A stretch of 64,000 nucleotides of DNA, taken from assembly GCF_014805625.2 (NCBI RefSeq), contig NW_023998433.1, positions 4,142,260 through 4,206,259 on the forward strand, in the 5' to 3' direction. The translations under genes and the position numbers were made by a program. A model generated the notes under the pieces. The model ran no database searches. It was not told the origin of the DNA and worked only from the letters and a program-made list of their open reading frames with translations. Below, in pieces: positions 35,401 through 47,672 of the stretch (its first letter is position 1; each line of letters begins with the position of its first letter). The DNA comes from Glossina fuscipes (lineage: Eukaryota; Arthropoda; Insecta; Diptera; Glossinidae).

Positions 35401-37373
35401 CTGGTGAACTAAAAACTTGACTTAGCCAAGTAAAACTTCATAAAAAAAGTTAAAATGTTATAATTATCAAAAGTACGACGTCCCTTTCACCACTTTTTCT
35501 CTTTCCGGAACATTGCGCTATGTTCCATATGTTGTGTGTCTGTGCTGCCATGTACATTTCGTTATACCATTGTTGCGCGAAAGCATACTTGCATTTGAAT
35601 ATATCTTATATTTTATTATTTTCATAAGATTGCTTCCGATTAATTCGAAACTTTTCTGCTATTTGTATACAGTCAATAATCCACGGGATTAAGTAAAAAC
35701 ACATTGGTTTTTTTTACGATATTCGTCTTTCATCATCAATATGATATTCTTTAAGAGTAACATGATCATTCTAACGTTTCTCCAACGTTGTGACGCATTT
35801 TTTTACAAAGCAATGCGTCAAGGTTCTCGAAAAATTTCAGCTTCTGCAACGATCTCATCATTTTATCCAAATATATTTTCTTGAAATGTTCTTTTGGGAT
35901 TTTCAAACTGATAATAGCCGGTAGGATCCACATCTCGAGAATACCGCGATTCAAATTTCAACTCATGCAATTTTCCAATTGTAGTCATCGATTATTGAGG
36001 GTGCATTTTTTGCAATTTGTGTAAATGCAGTTCACATTTGAAGAACCGTTTTCCTATGACCAAGTTTTCATACAGAATAGTGAAACAGCCTTTCAATATC
36101 TTGTCAGCATTCGTTTGTCATTTGTTTCGATTAGGGAGATTAATTTTAAAAACTTTGTTGACTGTTTGTTGTTTTCTGATCTCTTTTGGACACATTTCCT
36201 TCAATATTCCTTCAGATAAAGCACCGGTCAAATGTTGTTTTCAAAGTAGTAGAGTGTCTGTAACACTTTTCAAGCTAATGCTATGTTTAAATGATATACT
36301 TTCCCACCGAATATCAACGCTCGATCGAACGAAATTCGAATTTTTCCATTGTATTGAAACCGACAAAAGTGGCGTCACGATAGTCCTTCTGTAACTCATA
36401 AATAACATCATCGGAATAACATCGAATTCATCGCAATTTTGGCACAGGATTCGAGGATTTGCATTTTCTAAAACTAATTTTTTTTGAGAAATGACATTTG
36501 TGTATCAGTCCCGGAAGTTATTGACCAATATGTTATATAGGAAAAACAATTTACATCTGGCGGTAAGTAACGCTGATATACGTCCAAAGTCTTTAACTTA
36601 GGGATAGGAAACACATCGTATCGCTTAGAGGATGGAATTCCTCCATTAATGGTTGAAGATAATTTCGGCATATGAGGGATTTCAATTATGTTCATATTTA
36701 TAGGGAAAATTACTTATTGTTATCGAACTGAGTTAAATTGTCGCTTCCCACTGTTTGTATATCATAAACATAAAAATCGATTATACTGAATAAATCGAAG
36801 GAAAACATGACAGTAAAGCCATGTTCATTTGCCTGTAGATAATCGTTTCCACCTTATCATATCTCACCTTATATTACCTAAGCAAAGCTACTATTAATTT
36901 AAACGTACTAAATAAATAATCTTACATAGGAAATCATGGGAATGTTACGACTTTGTGTGACTATCGCTTCAACATAACAAGGACCCTCTGGACCGAATAT
37001 AACTGCTACACCATCACAAATCATTTGCGTTATAGCCTTGGTTGCTAATACCGTGTCACCCTTGGTATCATTCCACCGTAACTCTAATACAACGCCCGGT
37101 AATAAATTTGTGTCGTTATTAATCTGGAAAACAAACCTTTTTAATTATTTTCGCTTTGTTGTATATATTAGATACACAAACCTCATCTAAAGCCATGGTA
37201 AGAGCTCCTGATATAGCCAAGCCCTGTTTGTCTTTGAGCTCACCGGTTATGGCGGTTAAATAGCCGACCGTAATTATAGTACGATTTTGACTATCGCGCA
37301 CTGATATGACACCCGGAACCAGTATTACTACCACCGAGAGCAATAGTAGCAAACGAAAGGGCCAACGCGTCAT
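29421..37373 (-). CDS. Gyc76C: Receptor guanylyl cyclase Gyc76C, fourteen coding exons
   Basis: Single-pass membrane enzyme converting GTP to cGMP. Exons (high to low): 37373-37182, 37123-36926, 35032-34967, 34887-34675, 34599-34445, 34374-34152, 33689-33518, 33448-33288, 33157-32861, 32685-32353, 32293-32128, 32037-31728, 31666-31438, 31370-29421. All junctions are GT/AG and the frame stays open for 1554 codons, close to fly Gyc76C as I recall it. Signal peptide: residues 1-24. The receptor ligand-binding domain runs to about 460, then TM 500-522. The kinase-homology domain (560-830) has HGNLKSSN (683-690) in place of HRDLKxxN, so it is a pseudokinase, and keeps DFGL. A coiled-coil linker precedes the cyclase domain, whose metal-binding residues are Asp912 (FSDIVGFT) and Asp956 (ETIGDAYM). 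A tail of over 400 residues ends ESIV, a class I PDZ ligand. Known roles in flies: axon guidance, muscle and epithelial development. Confidence 0.94.
35766..36700 (-). pseudogene. Unrecognised coding remnant inside Gyc76C intron 2
   Basis: The 1.9 kb intron between exons 2 and 3 holds a - strand stretch with coding character broken by frameshifts and stops. Pieces: 36474-36695 (73 codons, with [20 protein letters not shown] and a [17 protein letters not shown] string), a middle part readable as [20 protein letters not shown], and 35766-35954 (62 codons, with [20 protein letters not shown]). These do not belong to guanylyl cyclase. The leucine spacing faintly suggests an LRR/F-box-type protein, but I do not recognise a family. 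It is probably a dead gene copy or transposon remnant of the same orientation as its host gene. Confidence 0.45.
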
Positions 37374-38830
37374 GGCCCCTTAGGCCGGGGCCGATCAGCG
37401 CGACGCCTATGAGTAGCAATTTTTCGAGCACTGGAAAGGAGAATAAAAATAAAAGCATTTCCCAATTGTCGCATTTTTCAAAAGTATCTGCATACATTTT
37501 TTATTAAACAATATTCGCATGATGATTACCAATGGACAACTTTTCATTCATTTTATTATTCAATCCAGCAGTAAAGGTAGCATTTCTTTTATCTTAAACT
37601 TTAAAGCGGGTTTAATGTAAAGAATTCATTTATTTATTATTCTTTTTTTTTTAAATAAAAATCCTATCTATTAAACAACAAATTCATATTTGTGAATGAA
37701 ATTGAATGCATTTGTATTGATTTTTTGCATCCCTTTTATTTTACAAGGAAGATATGCAAGCAATTATGATTCAAGGATCTTATAATTCTCCAGACAGAAG
37801 AAATAGTTTTTTATTCTCGAATGCCACAACGATAGACCTTTCTTTCTTTGAATTAAAGATCGACTATATCGGCGGCGATGACATGTGAAAAAAACAAAAG
37901 CCTATCAGAGTACACTAAGAATAAGAAAAAACTAATTTGATTTGAAATAATTTTCGAGCCCAGCATCGAAAGCGCAGACTATAGTGTTCGTGGGCTGTGC
38001 ATAAGAGACCATGTAAGAAAATATATGTATATTACTTATTTCCTTAATTATTTTATCATTTATATATTTTATATGTATATTATTGTATATTTATTACATA
38101 GGTAAACGAATATACGCACTGTCGATTAAAGTTTACTTCAGAATCGGCAGAATCGTATTCGATTATTTATATATAAATATATAATAATATAATTTTTTTT
38201 TCGATTTATACACATAGTAGATAAAAATTGTAAAAAACCTCAAAGAGCGGGTAAAATATTTCAAAGTATGTTTCCTATCAATAACTTAGAACGTCTCCGT
38301 ACCTGAACATTGAATAGAACCAATTAACAAGGACAGCAGTGAGGAAGATTTCCCCTCAATTTTCTGATATGATCGCAATTGGCAAAAGTGGACTTCAGGC
38401 GATAGTTTTTCCAACTAGACCCTTTTACAAAGAATTACGGCATTCCGATCAAGGCCGTAGTCCGTGTGGTCTCTCTTTAGACAGCTACGAAGGTTAAGAT
38501 ATGTACAAAAACGACAAAAAGAAGAAAATCACGTGGTCGATTCTTGAAATATAAACCAGAACACTTAACATTGCACACAAGGAATTAACATAGGGGAAAT
38601 ATCCATAGCCCATGCCTATGCTTTACGAATATGATAACGATCAGATTAATGGCATGTTTATATCATAGATAAAAAATAAATAAATGGGGATACCTTTTTT
38701 CTATTCAAGTTTGCAACCTGCGTATATGTTCCAAAATCTTCTGGTTTAAAAAAGAATATAAATGTTAACAGTAATTCGAGAGAAAACTCTTAAAAAACTT
38801 TTGAAAATTTGGAAATTTTTGTCAATTTTT
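37374..38830. other. Gyc76C upstream region, nothing assigned
   Basis: Contains the 5' UTR and possibly the promoter of Gyc76C. A GC-richer patch lies just upstream of the start codon (37375-37410). Beyond that the sequence is AT-rich. No TATA-type promoter could be chosen with confidence, and untranslated exons may be further right. Confidence 0.45.
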
Positions 38831-38833
38831 TTA

Positions 38834-39240
38834 ATTATTATTATTATTATTATTATTGTTAATTTGCCCAGAGATATAAATTCAAAGACTAAAGTGTTAA
38901 ACCACTAATATCTGACGCTACCGGCTTTATTGAAAACTCTGCAATTGAGTTTTGAACCAAAGACCAGTTGAGTTGAGTTGTTGATCGGGATCCTCTGCCT
39001 ACTCGGTTACTCAGATGGTTTCTTTGTCTTTTTTATATTTGAAGTTTGATCGACGAATAAAAAACTGTATTGCGATGGCATCCCAGAGACTCCTTTTGAC
39101 CCAGCAGAGTCTCCACTGTCTGAGCTTTAATCAGTTTTGGATTAGAGATGCTTAAAAACATGTGGTAGCCTTGAAGAAAGTTTATTGAAGCAGAGCTGCT
39201 TGAGCCTGGGTGTATCATACGTAAAGTGACTTATTTATCA
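38834..39240 (-). mobile_element. LINE 3' end fragment with TAA tail
   Basis: A TTA run (38834-38857; TAA on the - strand) is followed by about 150 bp resembling the sequence next to the tail at 5754. Shared pieces include GACTAAA, a CTA..GGCTTTATTGAAAACTCT-like stretch and a later ACTCAG. A TA..CTA..GGCT..TATT similarity to the tail at 54101 also exists. Further right a short - strand frame (39033-39218) may be ORF2 end. This is a 5'-truncated insertion, the usual product of target-primed reverse transcription. Confidence 0.6.
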
Positions 39241-40800
39241 ATTTTTTTTTTTTTTTTTTGACAAAGGTTATACGCTCCATGAACAAGCTCAATAAATTAA
39301 ATTAAAACGATTTATTTTAGCTCCTTTGAAGGGTGTAGTTACTTCATTGATGTACTCAATGCTAAGAGTCTTAGCGAAATCAGCTAACGAATAAATGAGT
39401 TTTTTAAATGCGATAATTTAAATAGCAGAGGAGCGGACAAACGATCATGGACTAAATTGAATTAGAATCTCACACTGATTAATTGCGATTAGAGGGCATA
39501 GAGTTTCTTAGGTTGGCAGACGTATTTTTGAGTTTTTCCACGCTGTGTAGAAAAATATATAAAAAATCACTAATATTACCAAACCTTTGCTTAAAGCTGT
39601 CCGCATTACCTGCTACAAAATATATATCGAATCTCTACTTTTTATATTTTGGTGCCTTTTTTCGTTCTAGTCGCAATATTAATTTTTAACGAACCTTTAC
39701 GCAATAAGAAGAACAGACGTACTTACAAATAAATTTCAATTTTTGTTGCATCACTTTTCGAGATGATTGCTTGTGAATCAAACAAGTAGTTATTTTTTTC
39801 AAGTGGGTCACCCCAGGGACACGTGTCCAGTGAAAAACGTGAAAAATCCTAAATTGCCTTATATATACAACGTTTATTGCATTATTACACGCACGCACAT
39901 ATTCATATATATATATTATCATATTGTCTCCGGCTGCCACATAAACAAATATATGAATGACATAACAGAGATTATTAACTAACAAAACCGAACTATGCAA
40001 TTAAAAGAAGATTATAAGCTATGCATGTATGATATAAATATATATATATATATATACTAAGCAATATACAGACATATATATATATATAGAAATATAAATG
40101 TTGCGCATTAAAATGAAAATAAAGTTGAAGACAAAATACGTTTCTAAGTTATGTCGTGAGAGAGTGTACAATAGAAGCTCTGCTTGTTTACCTCATTCTA
40201 TCCAAGTAAATTTTAATGCTTGTTTTGATTAACTATTAGTACGTAAATGTGTGCGTGTGTATGAAACATGTATAGAATCGTTTTTCGAATCACAACTGCA
40301 CACAGTGGTTTCAGTAACTTACATATATTAAATAAGTTCCACTCATTCAGTGGAACACTAAACGTATGAGTTTTTAATTATCGCTTATTTATTATGTACG
40401 CGTAAACGTCGCGGGCAGGTAACATCAAGAACCGCAACTCGCCTGTTTTTTTACATAGATATGATACCTTGCCAATATACACATATTATACTTAAGCTTC
40501 CTGTCCGTTTATATAAACGTATTCGTATTATGTAACGATGAAAGTAAAACACTTTGTTTTGGTTGTTGCCGTTTTATGGATTTTATTTTTATGTGTTTTC
40601 TTTGTTTTTTTTATTTATTTATTTTTTTTTATTTAATGTATTTTTGTTTTTTACTGCTATACTTGTAGTAACTGATTGAACATGTTCTATAATATAAAAA
40701 AAGAATATTTAAACCTAAAAGTATGACTGATTCGTTTTTTTGTTTCCGCTTCTCTTGAACTGCTATCTCTTTAACAAACAATCTTGGTCCATTATCCCCA
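39241..40800. other. Intergenic stretch with simple repeats
   Basis: Poly-T at 39242-39259, several (TA)n patches at 39908-40090, T-rich DNA at 40590-40650 that on the - strand contains AATAAA strings suitable as polyadenylation signals for the gene at 40810. No other coding sequence was seen. Confidence 0.5.
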
Positions 40801-40809
40801 ATATAAGTT

Positions 40810-41571
40810 TTAATGTATCTGATCGGCAGGGATTACATTGGGAGCATCTGCACTGGTGGTTAAGAATGAGATTTCGTATACTGAGGGTCGACTTTTGTAT
40901 ACATCATCCAGCATTCTGACGAACCAACTGCACAAATCCTCCAAATGATCAATAGAGCATTGCGCTACAACAGCACCAGACTGGCGTCCATGCTGATGTG
41001 AATCAAAAAACGATATAATATTAATTGGGAATTCGAATATGAAAATTGTGGTGCGACTGTCAGCTATAAGGGCAGCAAATAAATTTTTCGCTCGGGTATT
41101 ACTGCTTGGTTGCCGGAACAGTTGCACACCCAATTTTAAAACCTGAGCGATGCGCGATGCCACTGACCGATGGTATGTTTCTTTTGTAGGACTCGCTGTC
41201 AGATGAGTGTAGAACCATTCCTGCAGTTGAAACTCTATAAAATCGCTGTTAGCCAAAGCAGCTATTGCCTCTGGAATATTAAGATTGGGAGCCCGCCTTC
41301 TTCTACCATTGTCGTCTTTGGATTCAAATACACGTGAGTACACGGTATTGCCTTCATTCATTGCATCGCCAAATACCTCCACGGCCCGTTGTGGCAATGT
41401 TTTAGCTTTCTGCGAGAATATTTGCTCTTTGGCGATTTTATCTGCTAAAATTAGCGAAATGAGAGTACAAGAGTTGGTGCCGCTTTCCCTGTATTCACCA
41501 AAGCGTGATTGGCAAAATTCTCGAGGAAACCACCAGACACTCACATGACTGTGCTGTTCAAAAACCGCCAT
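40810..41571 (-). CDS. Conserved-looking 253-residue protein, papain-like peptidase motifs
   Basis: A single uninterrupted frame from ATG 41571 to TAA 40810, with balanced composition unlike the spurious frames around it. I do not recognise the gene. Visible: an N-terminal aromatic block (VWWFPREF, 12-19); GTNSCTLISLILA (31-43) with Cys35 at a helix start; a basic patch DNGRRRR (88-93); a long helical middle; a hydrophobic strand TTIFIFEF (174-181); then FFDSHQHG (188-195). A Cys in a GxxSC-helix context followed about 155 residues later by FDSH after a beta strand is the layout of papain-like deubiquitinase folds such as the C76-like group. Cys35, Asp190 and His192 are the candidate catalytic set. 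No signal peptide or membrane segment is visible. No upstream splice acceptor adjoins the ATG, so it may be a one-exon coding gene. Confidence 0.72.
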   Translation of the reverse strand: MAVFEQHSHVSVWWFPREFCQSRFGEYRESGTNSCTLISLILADKIAKEQIFSQKAKTLPQRAVEVFGDAMNEGNTVYSRVFESKDDNGRRRRAPNLNIPEAIAALANSDFIEFQLQEWFYTHLTASPTKETYHRSVASRIAQVLKLGVQLFRQPSSNTRAKNLFAALIADSRTTIFIFEFPINIISFFDSHQHGRQSGAVVAQCSIDHLEDLCSWFVRMLDDVYKSRPSVYEISFLTTSADAPNVIPADQIH

Positions 41572-44370
41572 GACTAAGCCAATGCAATAGTAGAAGAGTA
41601 CGTCCGAGGCAATAAAGTTTCGAGATGCAGTTCAATTTAAGTTTTTGCAATTTTTTTCACAATTTTCCCTAGCATACGGAATTTTGCAGACAGAAAATTT
41701 GGTGGTTAAATATTAGCACATTTTAGTAAAGAGGAAGAACGACAACAAACGTTAATAACAAAAGTTACAATTTTGAAAAAAACCAAATGTAAATTTCAAT
41801 ATTTGAAAAAGGAAAAAGGAATACAAAAGACATGAAAATTTTGTTATCAAAGCCATTCACAACAGAACGACAACACATAAACGAGTCAAATAATTTCTAA
41901 AATTTTGCGGCAGAAGGGCGAATTTTGATTTAATTTAATTTATTCATGTATTTCGCGCAAATCTAAACAACGAGATTCTTTCAACAAAAGAACATTAATT
42001 GCTGTATACTCGTACATATTTATCTTTTAATTAGTATTTAAGTATCATTCAGCCAATTTAAAAATTATCACGTCTTCACGATCACGGGTTAATTTTTGCT
42101 ATTAATGAAACTTAGGCAAAATCCGCGAACAATGAAAAATGATTTACAATAAAATGTCTAACATGCATTTTGCGTTATTTCAAGGAATAGCTCAAACCAC
42201 CGCAAGTAATGTCAAGTTTTCCATTTTCCATCAATTTAATATTGCGCAATTTTTAACGCTTTGACGAACATTTCAATTAAGAAGGAGTGATCATCCATAT
42301 TTTTATTTTGAATTGTTTGAATTTTTCACATTGCCGTAAAATGTAATAAAAGAAACTTACCCTGAACGAAATCAAAGGATATAATATATTCTCTAATGTT
42401 TGGTCACTTGAAATTGCGCTTCACGTGCGCACAAAGCACGATAAACGAAACATGTTATGAAAGCATAAACATGTACTATTCTCTCTACAATCACACAAAT
42501 ATTGCATAAAAAAAAGGCCCAAGTGGATGTAATATCGTTGCCATAAATTTTTAATGAAGACTTAAACCTATTATTAACAAGATTAACTAGATAGATTTTT
42601 TTAAATTTATCCCCGCACATATAAAATAAAAGGAGCTAAGCTCGGGTTAATCGGGCTTTAAAAGTACAGACAGACAGAAAATAATGGTTCAAACTTTTCC
42701 AAACGTCTTCGCAGGCACTCCGTTGCTTATTTCTATGCGTTGCAAATACTTTGAAAAACTTAACATGAACAGTTTTCGTATTCTATTTTAAGATAAAAAA
42801 AAAGCGAATGGGGAATAAAGACGTTATAGATACAGATAATGAACAAAAACTAATAGTAATGGCTTAAGCACTAATGTTTTAATGTCTTCTAAATTTACAT
42901 ATATAATTATGGGGAAATATGCGCCCAAAGTCGTTTTAAATCATAGCTGCCGAGTCCGGCCAAAAATTCAGATGTCATTTGGATAAACCTTTCTGACTAC
43001 GAGCTTCACTATGAAATAAATCTAAATTTTCACAATTGCCAGCAAATATCGGAAATCTCGCAAATGTTTTCATTATCCAAAAACTGTTGTACTTAACGAA
43101 TACATTGAACACTTGATAAGGGCTTAATCAGTTAGCTGTCGTTGACGAGTTTACGCGTCATGGAGAAATGGTAATATTCATGCTTATGCTTGGTTTTTCT
43201 GACAAAATTTAGGCGCAAATTTTTCAAAGAGGTCACAACAGCTAACCAGTCAAGAAATCATCCTCAATTATAATAAATTTTCTCATTATAACCACACCAC
43301 AAGAACAGAGATATTCGCAACACATACACATATACAATCAGAACCTCAGGTACTATTTATATAATTGATCAGTGTAAATAGCGAGTACGATTTATTTATG
43401 GCTGTTTATCAGTTCGTCCGTCTGTGGTTAGGTCTTTTATTGAAATCGTAACGATTATCCCAGCATTTTATTTAGAATGATCAACTTGCCTCATAGGTTG
43501 TTATTGTGTCGTCCCTCTTGCGAAGCGCAACTCTCGAGTTATAGCGTTTTTCATTAAGAGTTCAAATTTGAATTTTCATTTATTTCTTATTAGAATTTTA
43601 CATGTAAACCTCCAAAGGACAATTAAGCCAATTCAAGAAATTGCTCAAGTCCAGTGATTAACTATTTACAGATAAATAAAACGGATTATGTAAACTTGAT
43701 TTAAAACGAATACAACATGCGATCAATATATCGGGTGAATCAATCTTCGCCACAATTGTATGTCGGTATTAATAGATTGGACTTAAACTGAATATAATTA
43801 TTTTTTCTTGTTTCTTTTTATTCCGATTTAATCAACATATGTAAAAATCAATTTAAATTTTTCTATGAAATTTAAAAAAAGTCTTGCTCTTGTTTTTAAG
43901 ATCGTTATAGGAAAGCACTTATGCAATTATGTTCACTATTGCAGAAAATGTAGCAGCAAAATTTTAATGCCACAGAGACGCCATCCATACATAGTATCTT
44001 GATAGGCATAAGTCTCTTGTTAGACTGCTTACAGTCGTGAAAGGTCAGGGTTAGAAATGTGAAATTGCGCATTTATATCTTCTTAGTTAATGGTCCTAGA
44101 TTAATTAAAAATCACCAAGCCACATTAAGGCTTCACAAACGGCAAAAAACTGTGATCGTTCTCCATACATCTGCTGATTTGGCAAAAACATTTTCCAGTG
44201 CCATCTGAAAGCTGAATGAAAAGTTTCTTAATTGTCTAATCGACGCGTAAAAAAAAATTAAAAAAGTTAAAAATTTTCACCTTGGCTTTCAACCACTACA
44301 GAACAGGTTAAATATTCTAAATATGCTATTATTTATTTGTATGTAAAACGTGCTTTCAGAAATACAATTT
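41572..44370. other. Upstream region of the 40.8 kb gene, nothing assigned
   Basis: Probably includes its 5' UTR and promoter. A - strand donor-like GGGTAAGTTTC lies at about 42353-42363 and could end an untranslated first exon. The remainder is AT-rich, without recognisable coding sequence. Confidence 0.4.
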
Positions 44371-44373
44371 TGC

Positions 44374-45107
44374 TTTTATACCTTACATTACTTGTTCTAC
44401 AAAAATATCTCAACTTTGTGCGGATATAGGCAACATCCTGCAGGACTTAAGATAGCCGACCTTTCATTATGCTGATCGATATAGAATCATTTTCTGAATC
44501 AATCTAAGCATGGCTATCCGTTCAATGTTTGTTCATGTAAATTTGTGTTCAGCCTACAGGGCGCTATTTCTAAGATATTTGGATGAAATGTGGTACACTG
44601 ATATATTTTGGGCCAAGGACGGGCGCAGGGAAAATAGTTCGCATCGGCCTACTTTTTCGGCAACTTCCCATATGACGTTCTATTGCGAAAACTCCTTATA
44701 TGGAAAAATATTGTAATTTTCAGAATTTCAGGGCAAAAGTGGTTGGGCAGTAGTATATTGGCATTCTAAATTGTTTTGAATACTTTCGATCGGCTGAGGC
44801 AATTTTTAAACCCCCTCTCATATAATGAAAACTGAAGTTCATGCGACAGAAAGGTATAATTTGCAATGCTTCATGGTGAAAATTATATCACAATAGTTAT
44901 TTAACATAAAAAATTAACTGTAGCAAATTTGGACCAATTCGGCCTATTTTTTTGTATCCTACCCTAAAAACGATTTTCACGAAAATTGATCCTTTATAGA
45001 GCAGATGAGTTTAAGTTTTAATATATGATGATGAAAATTGACTCGTAATAGTAATTTCATACCAAAATGAACTCTACAAAATTTGGACAATGCGCTTACT
45101 TGTTTTA
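44374..45107 (+). repeat. Dispersed repeat family A copy
   Basis: Starts TTTTATACCTTACATTACTT, continues GTTCATGTAAATTTGTGTTC, CTAAGATATTTGGATGAAAT, TTCGCATCGGCCTACTTTTT, and further matches the copy at 21462 almost to its end (CCTTTATAGAGCA and ACTCTACAAAATTTGGAC segments in the same order). It ends CGCTTACTTGTTTTA. A 68-codon frame inside is an artefact of the repeat. Confidence 0.8.
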
Positions 45108-45194
45108 AGGTAAATTTATGTCCAAATTAATTTTTATAGGACTTTTCACACATTTGTTTTTTCTTATGCCCCAGATGGTGAGTCTGATTAGTTA

Positions 45195-45785
45195 TGCTCT
45201 ACACCACTTGTGGTACAGGGTGTATTAAGTTTGTGCAGACAAATGTAACAAACAGTAAGGATTAAAATAGACCTGCCGATCTATTTCTGAATCGACCTAA
45301 GCCTGCTGTCCTAACGTCGGTTAATGAAATTTGTATGCAACTTACAGTTCGTGAGAACGAACGCAATTGAAAATGATGTGGATCGTTTTACTTTTTCCAC
45401 TACACCCCATATACCGGTCTATTTTGAAAACTTTTTATAGGGAAAAAAACTACAACTGTGAAAATTTCTAACAAAAAGTTGCTCTGTAATAGTATTTGGA
45501 TATTCTAATTACAAATGAACGCTTGGTTCGCCTAGGACAATTTTTTGAAGCCTTCGTTTCGTATTGAAACTAGTTCATAACACTAAATTGATTGATAGAA
45601 ATCAATCTTACCGAAATTGGACCACGCATATACACCACCGAGTATAAGGATTCCTCCAATATACGGAATTATACGTTGTAACTTTTGGAATATTATTACC
45701 AAAACGAGTGAATAATTGCGTTAGGTGAAGTGGTATAGGGTACCTAATAGCTGGCATTGCTCGGCTATAATATTCTTGCCTGTTT
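45195..45785 (+). repeat. Dispersed repeat family A copy, tandem to the previous one
   Basis: Starts TGCTCTACACCACTTGTGGT, includes CCGATCTATTTCTGAATCGA and a degraded core, GATGTGGATCG, and ends GCATTGCTCGGCTATAATAT then TCTTGCCTGTTT. It follows the copy at 44374 in the same orientation after about 90 bp. Confidence 0.75.
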
Positions 45786-45789
45786 CATC

Positions 45790-47670
45790 ATTCAGAGTGT
45801 TAAACACCCAGAAAACATCACAGACAGATCACAGATAGTAAATAGTTTATCGTAAGATTCTGAGTCAAGTTAATCTGTTCTTCTTTTCATTTATTATTCG
45901 TTTCAAACATAAAACGTTCAACAAAAGCATAGAGACAGAATACAAAACGAAGTTGGTGTATATATCTTCAATTAAATGGAAAACATCTGAATTCTGCCGC
46001 AAAGGGCATGCAACTTTTGTTTCAAGTCTTCAATTAGTTATCACTTTTATACTTGACTTATTTATATGTATGCACATATGTGTCGCCCATATGTATTATA
46101 CGTACTTACGCAATTCTATGCTTTTATGTGGAGAAATATTTATTTACTTTTAATTAACACATAAATTATTGCTAATAAAAAATAACTATTTATTTAAAAT
46201 GATTGCCATCAAGGTTTATTATTTAAATCAATTAACTGTAACAAGTATTTAACACCAGCTGCACATGTTAACGAATTATTAACACTTATCGCATCTATTT
46301 ATATAAACAGTTAAATACATTAAGCTCAATTGAAAATCAGAAGCAAATAAGCATTGCGACGACAACTCTCAACTGTTATGAACAAAATTTTAACTCATTA
46401 TATCTTTAAAAAATTTTAAATACTAATTCTAAACATGAATTTTTATGAGTTCAAATACATTACTTTTTAAAAAGTTTCTATACATGTACGCAAAAAGGTA
46501 TCTGTACAACTGCTCGGCTATCTACTGTAACATATAATGAGTTAAATCGACAGTTTTATTATCTAACCAAACAATTAGCACCCGAAAAAGTTTCTTATAG
46601 GATTTGAATATCTTAAATATATAATATATAGTCTATAAAAAATATGGATATAGTCTAGAATAACCTAAATAATTTGAATCACTAATCAATTTATAGCAAA
46701 TATATAGCTATAAAAATTTCTAAAAGTAATTTAAATTAGATAGACAAAGACGACTGGAGACTCGCCAGTCTATTTTGATTACCTAAGATTTGTTCATAGA
46801 GAGCTTATTAATTTTCTTAATTAGTTTGATAATCTGAACTAATTTAGCGATCTTCGTTCGATTGTCAATTATTTCTTGAAATTCCTGCAATTACAAAAAT
46901 TAAAATATAAAGCTGAACCTACGCGCATTCGTTTGCAATAAATTTGCACAGTTCGAGTTTGGAAATGAAAGTGATTTTCAAATATACAAGCACGTTCACA
47001 ATTTCTAAAATGCACTAGACTCATAGATTCGTTATTCGGCATCAAAGATTGCATATAAACTATAAATTAATACAAAATGTTGATTATGTTTAGCTGTGCC
47101 TCTTTATGCCTGCTTGCTTTTGACAAGCTCTATGAGTCCAAAAATTTGTATAAAAATTTGATATCAGACAACTATGAACATATTTTATCAAAATACAAAT
47201 AGCAACTGCTTAAAAAAATTGAAATCATTACGAAAAGGGCAATTATGCAATATAGTCCTTAATAAATAAGACTATTTAGCCGATACATGTGTGTGTGTGG
47301 ACAGAAAAATTGACAGTGCACAAATACTTACCAGAAGTATATTTCAAAATTCAAGTCGAAAATGGTATTTTACTGACTTTACTGAGAGAATGCACACAAT
47401 TAGTAAACAACTTTATGGATTGATATTAACTTTGCTTATACTTTATTTTTTAAATGTTTTTAAAAATTAAATTAAAATTATTAAATTAAAATTAATGTTT
47501 AAGTCTTTCATTTGAGAGAGTGTGATGTGTATGAATCCGTAAATAAAGCAACGTTATTAGACGAAACAGTCACTGAGTTATACATAATGTACAATAATAT
47601 AAAAATTTTAAACAATAAAGTGAGAGAAAAGAAGATACATGGCATACGTATATATACTCATCACTAGAGA
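45790..47670. other. Unassigned AT-rich stretch
   Basis: Open frames at 45953-46153 and 46869-47054 show no family features. The rest is AT-rich DNA. Confidence 0.5.
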
Positions 47671-47672
47671 GT

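Noticed and set aside
44510..44716. 68-codon + strand frame
   Set aside because: Lies inside dispersed repeat family A and is not maintained in the other copies.
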